Below, piece after piece: positions 1 to 8,300 of a stretch of 64,000 nucleotides of DNA (its first letter is position 1; each line of letters begins with the position of its first letter). The DNA lies in NCBI RefSeq assembly GCF_900114585.1, contig NZ_FOTL01000005.1, positions 1 through 64,000 of the forward strand, read 5' to 3'. The notes beneath the pieces were generated by a model that searched no databases, was not told where the DNA came from, and saw nothing but the letters and a program-made list of their open reading frames with translations. The DNA is from Methanobrevibacter olleyae. Lineage in GTDB: Archaea > Methanobacteriota > Methanobacteria > Methanobacteriales > Methanobacteriaceae. The translations under genes were made by a program, and so were the position numbers.

Positions 1-1
1 A

Positions 2-307
2 ATATTCAACTACAAATTAGAGATATTTAACCCAAAAAAGAACACAGAAAAGATTAAAAAACTATTAAAAAGACTAAAAAACGAATTTTTAGAAAAAATA
101 AACAATTGGGAAAAATATAAACCAATAAGGGGTAAAATAGAAGACTTCTTCAAATTATGCAAAGATGGACTCAACATGAGAGACATACACAAATATACAC
201 ATGATTCAGTAAAAAGAACCGTATATTTAAATGTATTTTTAGCAGGGCTCATCACATTACAAGGCTACACTACAAAAACAGCCCTACAAAAGCTTGCAGA
301 AATGTAA
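2..307 (+). CDS. Transposase, C-terminal fragment (cut by window edge)
   Basis: Frame 2 is open from the window edge to TAA at 305-307 and encodes about 101 residues. The fragment is lysine-rich with a helical C-terminus, including KYKPIRGKIEDFF and YLNVFLAGLITLQGY, which resembles the end of IS4/IS1182-like DDE transposases common in Methanobrevibacter. The catalytic part lies outside the window, so family assignment is tentative. Only about 10-18 bases separate its stop from sequence that clearly belongs to an OLD-family nuclease. The right end of the insertion element must therefore lie between about 308 and 325, where CTAGGACCCTA could be part of the terminal repeat. I infer the element inserted into, or deleted part of, the nuclease gene. 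Confidence 0.6.
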   Translation: MFNYKLEIFNPKKNTEKIKKLLKRLKNEFLEKINNWEKYKPIRGKIEDFFKLCKDGLNMRDIHKYTHDSVKRTVYLNVFLAGLITLQGYTTKTALQKLAEM

Positions 308-316
308 AAAATCTAG

Positions 317-1045
317 GACCCTAAAATATTTATATCTTCTCATTCACCAACATTAACTGCAAAAGCGAATTTAAACTCAATAAATATATTACAAAAATTT
401 GATGACAATTGTGTTAATGCAAGTTTAAAAAATGTTATTAAAGAAAAAGAAAATATAGATTATCTTCATAAATTTTTAGATGTTACTAAGTCACAGTTAT
501 TATTTAGTAAACGGATTATATTTGTTGAAGGTATTTCAGAAGCCCTTTTAATGCCTGTTTTTGCAAAAAAATTAGGTTATAATCTAGATAAAAAAGGTAT
601 TGAAATTGTTATTGTTCAAGGATTAAGCTTTAGACATTTTGTTCCATTGTTTGAAAATAATGATCTATTTTTTAAAGGAGTGATAATTACAGATAATGAT
701 AAAAAATTTGTTGATGGTGAAGAATCAGAAACATTTGAAAAAATAGAAAGTTATGAAAAGGAAAATATTTTAGAAATCTATAATGCTGAAAAAACTTTTG
801 AATATGAATTATTAATATGTAATGAAGATAATTCAATTATTCTTGAAACTTTTAAAAAAATTCACCCTATAATTTTTAAAGAAGTTTCTTCCTCAGATAA
901 AAAGAAAATATTTGATATTATCAATGATAAAAGTATTAGGAAGGCCGATATTGCTTTAGAATTATCTAAAATATTAACAAATGATTCAGATTATGACATT
1001 CCTAATTATATTAAAGAAGCTTTAGATTTTATTTGCGGTGATTAA
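317..1045 (+). pseudogene. gajA: Gabija GajA-like OLD nuclease, 5'-truncated by an insertion element
   Basis: Downstream of an in-frame TAG at 314-316 the frame is open to TAA at 1043-1045. It begins with IFISSHSPTLTAKANL, the H-loop region at the end of the ABC-type ATPase domain of OLD nucleases. A TOPRIM domain follows: RIIFVEGISEALLMP (about 510-555, glutamate motif) and IITDNDKK (about 685-705, Asp-x-Asp). The first ATG in this frame is at 551, inside the TOPRIM core, so a protein started there would lack the ATPase and the metal-binding glutamate. Walker A, Walker B and the signature are all missing, replaced by the transposase end. The next gene starts directly after the stop and is a UvrD-like helicase, the GajA-GajB order of the Gabija anti-phage system. 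In Gabija, GajA is the sequence-specific nicking nuclease. The missing 5' half may lie beyond the left window edge. Confidence 0.8.
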
Positions 1046-2779
1046 ATGGATTGGACAGATAAACAAAAAGAATTTCTTGATTTAAATAAACAAGGAAAAT
1101 TTGTTGTTAAAGCTTGTCCAGGTAGTGGAAAAACTACATGTGTTTGTGAAAGAATATTTAAGCTTCTTCAAGATTGGGATAAACATAATTCAGGGATAGC
1201 TGTTTTATCTTTTACTAATGTAGCAAAAAATGAAATTTTAAACAAAATAGAAAAAGAGGATAAATCCTTAAAATTAGGATATCCTCATTTTTTTGGGACT
1301 TTAGATAGTTTTTTAAATAAATTTATATTTTTACCATTTGGTCATTTAGTTATGGAGTGTTATCAACGTCCAGAATTAGTAGGAGCTCCATTTAATTATT
1401 GGTCTGGAAATAATGATTTTGATTATTTTTTTGATAAAATTACGTTTGATTCAAAAGGTAAAGTTGTGGATAAGAAAAAAACAAAATATTTTCCTAAAGA
1501 AAATTGGAAATGGAATCAAATTGTTCATATGAAACATGAATTAAAGAGAGAAGGACTTGCTACTCAAAAAGATGCTAATTATCATGCTATGGAAGTTCTG
1601 AAACAATACCCTAAGATTGCTAAAGCATTAACATTAAGATTTCCAACTGTAATAATTGATGAAGTACAAGATACAAGTGAAATTCAAATGAAAATTATGG
1701 ATATATTAATTCAAAATGGGTTAAAAGATATTATATTAGTTGGAGATCCAGAACAAGGAATATATGAATGGAATACAGCTAACCCTAAATTAATGGAGGA
1801 TAAATATAATCAATGGGAAGATTCTATAAAATTTGATATCAATTTTAGAAGTTCCCAAAAAATATGTAATTTTTTCTCAAATTTATCAGATTTAAATAAT
1901 ATTAAATCTAATGTTTCATTTAATGAAAATTTCTCTCCAAAAATTATTCCTCATAATTATAACTTTGAAGAAATTATAATCAATTTTATTAATGATTGTA
2001 CAGATAAAGGAATAAATATTTCTAAAGATTCTGTTGCAGTTTTATTTAGAAGTAAAGATGAACCAAAAAAATTTAAAATAAAAGGTAATAGTTTCTCTAT
2101 AAACGATATTTTTCGAAAAGATAGTTTTTTTAAGATATCCTATACGAGAAATATAATTTTAGCTAATTATTATTTATATAATGGTAATTATCTAAAAAGT
2201 TTTAAAGAATTTGAGAAAGCTTATATTAAATTAAAATATGGTGAAATAAGATTGATTAAAGAAAAAATTTTTCAAGAATCATTTAATAAAGGATTTTCTC
2301 ACTATAGAAAGGAGATAAATAATTTTTCTAAAAGATTCCCCAAAATAAACGAAAATCAAAAGATAGATGAATGGATTTTGAATATTAATAATAATTTAAA
2401 TGAAAATGAAAATGAACTTAATAGAATTACATTAAAAGAAAATAATAAATTCTTAAATAATTTAACATTTGATAATTTATTTGATGAAGATTATAATGAT
2501 AAAAATGAATTAGATTATTATGTAGGTACTATTCATAGTGTTAAAGGAGAATCCTTTGATGCTGTTTTGTTAATTTTAAAACATGGTGGATTTCAAGATA
2601 AACATTATAAAACTCATTTTCAAGAGGATTCTAATTTAATGAGTAGTGAAGAATTAAGAATTGTTTATGTGGGTATGTCTAGGGCAAGAAAACTTTTACA
2701 TGTTGCAGTTCCTTATGATTCGAAAGATTGCTGGGATAAAAAATTTTTAAAAAAATCATATCAATCTAAATTATTTTGA
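1046..2779 (+). CDS. gajB: Gabija GajB-like UvrD-family helicase
   Basis: A 577-residue superfamily-1 helicase. Visible motifs are Walker A ACPGSGKTT (residues about 23-31), motif Ia FTNVAKNEI, Walker B IIDEVQDTSE (about 203-212), motif III LVGDPEQGIYEW, motif IV NFRSS, motif V GTIHSVKGESFD (about 493-504) and motif VI YVGMSRARK. The motif order and the Q after DEV match UvrD/Rep helicases; the size is close to GajB proteins. Its ATG directly follows the stop of the OLD-nuclease remnant, so the two are translationally coupled. In Gabija, GajB binds GajA and responds to DNA ends and nucleotide depletion. All helicase motifs look intact, so this gene may be intact although its partner is beheaded. 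A solitary UvrD-like helicase role is the alternative. Confidence 0.82.
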   Translation: MDWTDKQKEFLDLNKQGKFVVKACPGSGKTTCVCERIFKLLQDWDKHNSGIAVLSFTNVAKNEILNKIEKEDKSLKLGYPHFFGTLDSFLNKFIFLPFGHLVMECYQRPELVGAPFNYWSGNNDFDYFFDKITFDSKGKVVDKKKTKYFPKENWKWNQIVHMKHELKREGLATQKDANYHAMEVLKQYPKIAKALTLRFPTVIIDEVQDTSEIQMKIMDILIQNGLKDIILVGDPEQGIYEWNTANPKLMEDKYNQWEDSIKFDINFRSSQKICNFFSNLSDLNNIKSNVSFNENFSPKIIPHNYNFEEIIINFINDCTDKGINISKDSVAVLFRSKDEPKKFKIKGNSFSINDIFRKDSFFKISYTRNIILANYYLYNGNYLKSFKEFEKAYIKLKYGEIRLIKEKIFQESFNKGFSHYRKEINNFSKRFPKINENQKIDEWILNINNNLNENENELNRITLKENNKFLNNLTFDNLFDEDYNDKNELDYYVGTIHSVKGESFDAVLLILKHGGFQDKHYKTHFQEDSNLMSSEELRIVYVGMSRARKLLHVAVPYDSKDCWDKKFLKKSYQSKLF

Positions 2780-2885
2780 TTTAAATAATTTAATTTCCTC
2801 AGAAAAATTAAAATATCCTGAAGATAAATATACTGATGAATTTATTGAAGAAATAAAATATTTAGGCTCAGTAGGATTTATAGAA

Positions 2886-3194
2886 GTGAAAAATTTTATG
2901 GGTAGTCCATTTCCTCATATAAGGCTAATATTTGATGGTAGTTTATATTATATAGAATTTATAGAAAATTATGATGAACTTTATGATATTATTATTGATT
3001 ATATAAAAAATAATGAAAATTCAATGATAAATGCTTTGGATATTTCTAAAGAATTTAATATTCCATTTGTTTTCGTTGGAACCATATTTAAAGATTTAGA
3101 AAGAGATAATTTTATAAAAATTCAGAAAACACTAGGTGGTTTATACATTAGTAAAATTACTGAACGAGGTATTGATTTTTTCAATAATCATTAA
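2886..3194 (+). CDS. Winged-helix-like small protein downstream of gajB, start uncertain
   Basis: A 102-residue product if started at GTG 2886. The C-terminal half (NALDISKEFNIPFVFVG and GGLYISKITERG) has the pattern of a winged helix. The same frame is open back to 2751, overlapping the end of gajB, and that upstream stretch also looks coded: DEFIEEIKYLGSVGFIEVKNF reads as the end of another winged helix. There is no ATG, GTG or TTG between 2751 and 2886 and no convincing ribosome-binding site at 2886. The gene may be a remnant, a frameshifted extension of gajB, or start at a rare codon. No recognised family. Position suggests an accessory component of the helicase system. Confidence 0.5.
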   Translation: MKNFMGSPFPHIRLIFDGSLYYIEFIENYDELYDIIIDYIKNNENSMINALDISKEFNIPFVFVGTIFKDLERDNFIKIQKTLGGLYISKITERGIDFFNNH

Positions 3195-3320
3195 AATTTA
3201 GGAATAATCCAAATATTAATTTTTACCATATTTTTTTTAAATCCTATGGAATATTTTTTAGTTAAATTTATATAACAAATTATTCCAATATAATATTAAC
3301 CAAACACTGAGGTATAAAAA

Positions 3321-3647
3321 ATGGCTGAAACAGTAGGTGAGAGATTAAAAAAATTAAGAAACGCAAACAATTTCACTCAAAACCAAATAGCAGAATATCT
3401 TGGATTTAAACAAGGTCAAATAGCTAAATTAGAAAACAATGAAAGAAAGTTAAAAGGCAGTTCTGTAATAAGACTATCAAATCTTTATAGATGCTCTCCA
3501 GAATATATTACATTAGGTATTGGAGAATATTCCAAAACTAATTTGGCATTTAGATCTGATAAGAAAAATCTATCATTGGAAGATATTTCAGATATGAATA
3601 GGATAATTAATAATTTAGAATTCTTATCAAGAATTACAAATAAATAA
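3321..3647 (+). CDS. Xre-family helix-turn-helix regulator
   Basis: 108 residues. Residues 6-60 form a Cro/C1-type HTH: GERLKKLRNANNFTQNQIAE, LGFKQGQIAKLENNER, then SSVIRLSNLYRCSPEYI. ATG is preceded by GAGGT at a normal distance. It is followed 50 bases later by an ImmA/IrrE-type metallopeptidase and then a PIN-domain gene, all on one strand, a layout typical of toxin-antitoxin or mobile-element control modules. It probably represses this operon and may be the substrate of the neighbouring protease, as ImmA cleaves the ImmR repressor in ICEBs1. Function is inferred from family and context. Confidence 0.85.
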   Translation: MAETVGERLKKLRNANNFTQNQIAEYLGFKQGQIAKLENNERKLKGSSVIRLSNLYRCSPEYITLGIGEYSKTNLAFRSDKKNLSLEDISDMNRIINNLEFLSRITNK

Positions 3648-3697
3648 AAAATTGCTTCTTTTAAAAGATTAAATATTAATTAAAAGCAGGAGTAAAT

Positions 3698-4432
3698 ATG
3701 AATAAGGATTACTTAGAAATGAACGAACTGGCTTGTGGATTTAGAAGAGGATGGAAAATTGATATGAATGAATCAATCGACATATTCTCACTTGCTATAA
3801 ATAAAATAAAAAACTTAACTATAGTTTTTAAGAAAATGGACAATGGTATAAGTGGAGCTTGTCTAAAATTAGATAAAGAAAATATAATGTTTGTAAATTC
3901 AATCCATAGGAAAGGAAGACAGGCTTTTACAATAGCTCATGAACTGTATCATTTAAAATATGATGATAATGATTTTAATATATGTGGAGTAGATAGTGAT
4001 GATGAGATAGAAAAAAGAGCAGATCTTTTTGCATCATGTTTATTAATGCCACATGGAGCAATAGAAACTTATAAACTAAATAATAATATTAAAAAATGGA
4101 ATCTTGATTTAATTATAGATGCTGAACAATATTTCCAAATATCACACCAATCACTACTTTGGAGACTTAGACATTTTTTAAATGAAATTAGTTATGATGA
4201 ATACATCTCATATAAAGAAGATATAAGCTATAATGCATCTATTAGAGGTTATGATTTAAGTTTATACACACCATATTTAAATAAAGAATATTTTACCATA
4301 GGAAACTATATTAAATTAGTGGAATTAGCATATGAAAAAGATTTAATATCTAGAGGTAAAAAAGAAGAGTTATTCTTAGATGCTTTTCGTGAGGATATTG
4401 TTTATAAGTTTAGTGAAGATGAATCATTTTAA
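3698..4432 (+). CDS. ImmA/IrrE family metallo-endopeptidase
   Basis: 244 residues with the zinc-protease motif FTIAHELYHLKYDD (HExxH, residues about 77-90) and a third-ligand region DDEIEKRADLFASCLLMP about 25 residues later, the arrangement of COG2856 proteins. Ribosome-binding site AGCAGGAG lies upstream. Family members such as ImmA and IrrE cleave Xre-type repressors; the upstream Xre gene is the obvious candidate substrate. The C-terminal 80 residues are helical and do not match a domain I recognise. It lies 12 bases before the PIN gene, suggesting one transcript. Confidence 0.85.
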   Translation: MNKDYLEMNELACGFRRGWKIDMNESIDIFSLAINKIKNLTIVFKKMDNGISGACLKLDKENIMFVNSIHRKGRQAFTIAHELYHLKYDDNDFNICGVDSDDEIEKRADLFASCLLMPHGAIETYKLNNNIKKWNLDLIIDAEQYFQISHQSLLWRLRHFLNEISYDEYISYKEDISYNASIRGYDLSLYTPYLNKEYFTIGNYIKLVELAYEKDLISRGKKEELFLDAFREDIVYKFSEDESF

Positions 4433-4444
4433 GTAGGGGATAAA

Positions 4445-4969
4445 ATGAAGCCTGCTTTTTATGATACTGATTGTTTAAGTTGTTTTATTGTAATAAATGA
4501 TACATCAATATTAGAAGAATTATTTGATTGCATTTATCTTCCTTATGAAGTTTATGATGAATTTAATAGGCCGAACACACAAAATCTTAAAAATAGGGTG
4601 GACAAACTAATTGAAAAAGCTTTTGTTAAGATATTAGATTTTGATACAGACAGTGAGGAATATTTTCACTTTATGGAATTATCTTCTGAATATTTTATAG
4701 ATAAGCCTATAGGAAAAGGGGAAGCAGCAGTTATTGCATATGCTAAAAAGCATAATGGGATTGTAGCAAGTAACAATACAAGAGATGTAATGCCTTATGT
4801 AGAAAAATATAATTTAGAGAGAATTACTACAGGAGATATTTTAGTGATGGCTTTTGAAAATGGGATCATTACAGAAAAAGAAGGAAATGAGATTTGGTCT
4901 AGTATGTTAAAATGGAACAGGTGGCTATCAGAAAAAGATTTTACTAGTTATTTACATAAGAATAAATAA
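4445..4969 (+). CDS. PIN-domain-like protein, likely toxin of the Xre-ImmA module
   Basis: 174 residues. The N-terminus AFYDTDCLSCFI carries the first PIN aspartate, LPYEVYDEFNRP supplies a middle acidic residue, and GKGEAAVIAYAKKHNGIVASN (residues about 97-117) matches the conserved E-A/A-x-A segment before the last strand. The usual aspartates after that strand appear as SNNTRD, so the metal site may be altered. ATG is preceded by AGGGGAT. PIN domains are Mg-dependent RNases and a common toxin class. Here the partner would be Xre/ImmA rather than a usual VapB. This resembles COG2405-type predicted nucleic-acid-binding proteins. Confidence 0.68.
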   Translation: MKPAFYDTDCLSCFIVINDTSILEELFDCIYLPYEVYDEFNRPNTQNLKNRVDKLIEKAFVKILDFDTDSEEYFHFMELSSEYFIDKPIGKGEAAVIAYAKKHNGIVASNNTRDVMPYVEKYNLERITTGDILVMAFENGIITEKEGNEIWSSMLKWNRWLSEKDFTSYLHKNK

Positions 4970-5001
4970 TTATATTAATTTAATAAAAAAGGTAAGATAA
5001 T

Positions 5002-5394
5002 ATGCAAGTGGCAATAGCTAAAAACTTAGAAAATGGAGAAATACTAGAACTAGACGATTTAACCTTTCAATTTGTCTTATGGCTTAATGAAAATAAATAC
5101 ACAGAATTAGATTTAATTTATGCTAAATCTACTCTTAAGACAACTGTTAAAGACTTTAAGGAACTTACAAATAAAATGACTTTTGAAGGAGAGGAAAATT
5201 TACTCATTCCACAGATAAACTATTTTCTAGAACTAAATACTTGGGTCTGCTTTGGAAAAGAGGAAACTGAGGAAGTAAATATAAGTTTTGAAATATCTGA
5301 AGTAGTTTATGATAAAGAAACTAGAAAGGAATTATATAAACCTATAGAACTAATCTATTTTAAACCGTTTTTAGAATCATTTAAATCATTGTGA
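5002..5394 (+). CDS. Hypothetical protein, end of the Xre-ImmA-PIN cluster
   Basis: 130 residues, no family recognised. It is acidic, probably cytoplasmic, with no membrane segment or metal motif. ATG is preceded by GGTAAGAT. It follows the PIN gene by 32 bases on the same strand, so it probably shares the transcript and may be an accessory or immunity protein of that module; this rests on position only. Confidence 0.6.
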   Translation: MQVAIAKNLENGEILELDDLTFQFVLWLNENKYTELDLIYAKSTLKTTVKDFKELTNKMTFEGEENLLIPQINYFLELNTWVCFGKEETEEVNISFEISEVVYDKETRKELYKPIELIYFKPFLESFKSL

Positions 5395-5410
5395 TATTAT
5401 CTCTAGTAAA

Positions 5411-5533
5411 AAATATGATGATAGGAACTAGCAAAAGGAAAACAGAAGAAGAACCAGATATTATTCATTTGAAAATATGATGATAGGAACTAGCAAAAGG
5501 AAAACAGAAGAAGAACCAGATATTATTCATTTG
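5411..5533 (+). repeat. Two tandem copies of a 61-bp unit (period 62)
   Basis: 5411-5471 and 5473-5533 are the same 61 bases, separated by one A. The sequence after the second copy (to the TAA near 5580) can be read as a short peptide tail ending GYGNLDYKEDHE, so this may be the duplicated remnant of a lost gene end. No start or ribosome-binding site supports a live gene. Confidence 0.8.
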
Positions 5534-6145
5534 ATGAGAGCTATGGATATGGTAATCTAGATTATAAAGAAGACCATGAATAATTTTTATAAATTATTCC
5601 TTTATTTATTGATATATGTATATATAGTTAAGAATAAAATTTTATATTTTTTAATAAAGCTCCATAATTAAATTAATTAGCTGATTAATTAAATTAAAGA
5701 TTTATAACTAACCATCAGAATTATTAGTCATTATTTTTATTAAAGCTCACTCAAAAAGAATGCATTTCTCCATTGTCTAAAATCATTGATTTATTGAATT
5801 TAAAACAGTTTAAAATAATAAAAATAGCTTATTTTTCTTTTAGTAAATATGAATAATAGTTAATTTACCATTTTATTTCAAATAAATAAATTAATAAATT
5901 TAGAGGATGATACTTTTTTTTATCGAGATAAAATATATAATTAGTCATTTTATATCTCTATTTTTTTATTATTAGATCGAACAGGTTCTAATTTAAATTA
6001 ACTAAATATTCATATTTACTTTAAATTTTAATGTGATTTTTTTTTTTAACTGCTTTTAAGTGATTTTTAAATGCATCAGATAATATTTTTAAATTAAATA
6101 AGTGAAATAGTAGTTTTTTTATTAAAGTAAAGAAGTAGAAGCATA
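5534..6145. other. AT-rich gene-free stretch
   Basis: No coding region seen. It contains one copy (about 5832-5868) of a 34-bp sequence that recurs at about 8131-8164 on the other side of the mtrA paralogue. Otherwise only homopolymeric A/T sequence was seen. Confidence 0.5.
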
Positions 6146-6733
6146 TTATACTTCTACTTCAATTTCTTTTTTCTCTTTTGTAGAGGAGATATCTACTGTC
6201 TTTTCAGTTTTATTGTTCTGTTTTTCAGATATTTTAATAACTAAACAGTCCTCTTCAAATGCACCAGGGTCTTTTTCGATACATTCTTTAACTTTAGATG
6301 TTATGGAATCACTGTTCTCATCATCAATCAAGTCAATTAACTCTAATTGTCTTTGGAATCTTTCAATACCCTCTTCAGGAATATTTTCTATGAAAGGTAT
6401 TGCTCCTGTTGCACCAATGATCTTTCTCTTTTCAGGATCACAACCATTTTCATGTAATGCTTGCATACTTTGGCCAGTAATATGGCCTTGTACTTCTGCA
6501 CCACATAAAATCAAAAATCTAATATTTGGATTAGAAATTAGATTTGCAATAACTTTTTCTAAACCTAGATTTTCAGTTTTACAAGGACCTGCTATAGCAG
6601 CACCAGCAGCTGATGGAATTTCTTCAATATGTGAAGCTAAAGTAGCTACGGCAACTGGACTTTCTGGATTTCCTACAATATAATCTCCAGTAACAGGTGG
6701 CCAATTTTCAGATGTAGGTTTCTTTTCTACCAT
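6146..6733 (-). CDS. mtrA2: Tetrahydromethanopterin S-methyltransferase subunit A paralogue (MtrA2), soluble
   Basis: 195 residues. It matches the cobamide-binding subunit of Mtr, which moves methyl from methyl-H4MPT to coenzyme M in methanogenesis while pumping sodium. Characteristic blocks are [50 protein letters not shown] and [16 protein letters not shown]. The histidine in VQGHITG is residue 84, the number of the cobalt-ligating histidine of Methanothermobacter MtrA. The C-terminal membrane anchor of canonical MtrA is absent; the protein ends in a charged K/E-rich tail. None of mtrB-H is nearby. It is therefore a stand-alone, probably cytoplasmic corrinoid protein. Ribosome-binding site AAGGAGTGAT precedes ATG. 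The substrate is unknown; a role with another methyltransferase is inference. Confidence 0.93.
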   Translation of the reverse strand: MVEKKPTSENWPPVTGDYIVGNPESPVAVATLASHIEEIPSAAGAAIAGPCKTENLGLEKVIANLISNPNIRFLILCGAEVQGHITGQSMQALHENGCDPEKRKIIGATGAIPFIENIPEEGIERFQRQLELIDLIDDENSDSITSKVKECIEKDPGAFEEDCLVIKISEKQNNKTEKTVDISSTKEKKEIEVEV

Positions 6734-6810
6734 ATTATCACTCCTTTATCAATAAATATTATAAAAATTATTTTTATCCCAATTTTCATGGGTTGATATA
6801 TGAATTCTGA

Positions 6811-6820
6811 TATATAAAGG
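6811..6820 (-). promoter_or_regulatory. TATA box candidate for mtrA2
   Basis: On the minus strand AAACCTTTATATA gives a BRE-like AAACC followed by a TATA box, about 80 bases before the mtrA2 ATG. This leaves a leader of about 55 bases if transcription starts 25 bases downstream. Confidence 0.5.
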
Positions 6821-8300
6821 TTTTTATTGAATAGCTTAATAAGTTTTTCATATTTTTAATAAAAATATTAAATAATTTATAAAATAATCTATATTTTTTA
6901 AATAGATATAAAATCCAATTTTTTTTATTTTTTTTAAATTTTTTTTACTAAACACTGTATAATTTAATTAAAAATAATTATTCAGTTTAATTTTTTCCTT
7001 TAATTTTTTTTAAATGATTTAAAATGAAGCAAATATAGAAAAACTTTTATCTAATTTTAAAGAATCTTATAAATAAATTAATTTCATTTTTAATTTTGAA
7101 AGGATTTTATAAATAAAATTAATTGGTCTTTTTAAAAATCCTATTTCCTCTATCAGTTTTAATTTTTTTTAAAGTTTTATAAATTGTTAAATAAAACTTA
7201 ATAATTTTAATAGATTGTTCATCATTTTATCCTTATTTTCTCTTTTAAAAAAATTTAAAAAAAATAATTTTTCATTAATCATTAAAATTTTAGATAATTT
7301 TTGATTTTTTATTATCTTTTAGAATTTTTTATTATTTTGTTTAATAAAAAAATTTATTAATTAAAGTTTATATACTATTACATACAAATATACTATTAAC
7401 ATTCTTTCCAAATATTATTAATTAAATTTAATAAAGTTCATAACTATATCATTAGTTAAAAATTGGGTTTAATGAGAGATTTTTCAATCCTTTATAAAAG
7501 AATTTCTCTATTTTTTCTTAAAAATATAAAATTCTAAGATAATTTTAAGAAATCCCAATTTCTGTAATATAATTTAATCTTAAGTTTAGTGAATTTAGGA
7601 AAAAATTTTATTTAAATCAAAAAATTATTAGCCTCAATCATTATTAGAAACACTCCCAAATTTCATTAGATTTAATTTTAAATTATTATTACAGTTGAAT
7701 TTAAATAAAAGTATATTTTGCCTTTTTAAAAAATCATTTTAAATGCCATTGGGAAAGTAACTTAATGTTATTAATGGGATTTCATCTTATACCTGCTATA
7801 TATAAATGTTAGAATAAGTATATAAATTCATTTATGGAAAAATAATTTATTTTAGCAGTATAGTATATTTCAGTTAAAATGGGATAATTATAATTTTATT
7901 ATAATTTGGGATGATGGTATTATGATTTTTAAAAAATCTTATGATTAAATAAGATTAGATCTTTTTAAAAATCTGTATTTATTTTTTCAAATATTAACTA
8001 TTTTTTTAAAATCTGTCTTTAGTTTTTTTTAAAGATAAATCTTTTTTTATAGAATTAGTATTTATTTAATATTTTTAATTATGAAAAATTAGTTATAAAT
8101 TAGCTTAAGATAATAAAAATAGATTGTTTTTTTCTTTTAGTAAATATGAATAATAGCTAATTTATTTTTTTACTATTTTATTTTAAAAGAACTTATAATT
8201 ATTTATTTTTTTACTATTTTATTTTAAAAGAAGTTATAATTATTTATTTTTTTTTAAAAAAAAATTAATTTATGTGTATATTACACATAAATTATTTAAA
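6821..8300. other. Long AT-rich gene-free region
   Basis: No credible coding region or GC-rich RNA gene seen. Visible structure: an inverted pair AAATTGGG / CCCAATTT near 7465 and 7550 enclosing about 90 bases; a dispersed 34-bp sequence at about 8131-8164 shared with about 5832-5868; and a roughly 42-bp tandem duplication (ACTATTTTATTTTAAAAGAA unit) at about 8170-8250, just beyond the 3' end of the adhesin gene. Confidence 0.5.

Noticed and set aside
5411-5533. CRISPR-like or C/D-box RNA duplicate
   Set aside because: Two adjacent copies without spacers do not make a CRISPR array. An ATGATGA box is present but no CTGA boxes occur.
6213-6683. Plus-strand reading frame opposite mtrA2
   Set aside because: It is the antisense shadow of a clearly conserved gene and lacks a ribosome-binding site.
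6821-8300. Structured non-coding RNA in the long gap
   Set aside because: Only a short inverted pair (AAATTGGG / CCCAATTT) was seen, too weak to support an RNA gene; no GC-rich island typical of archaeal stable RNAs.
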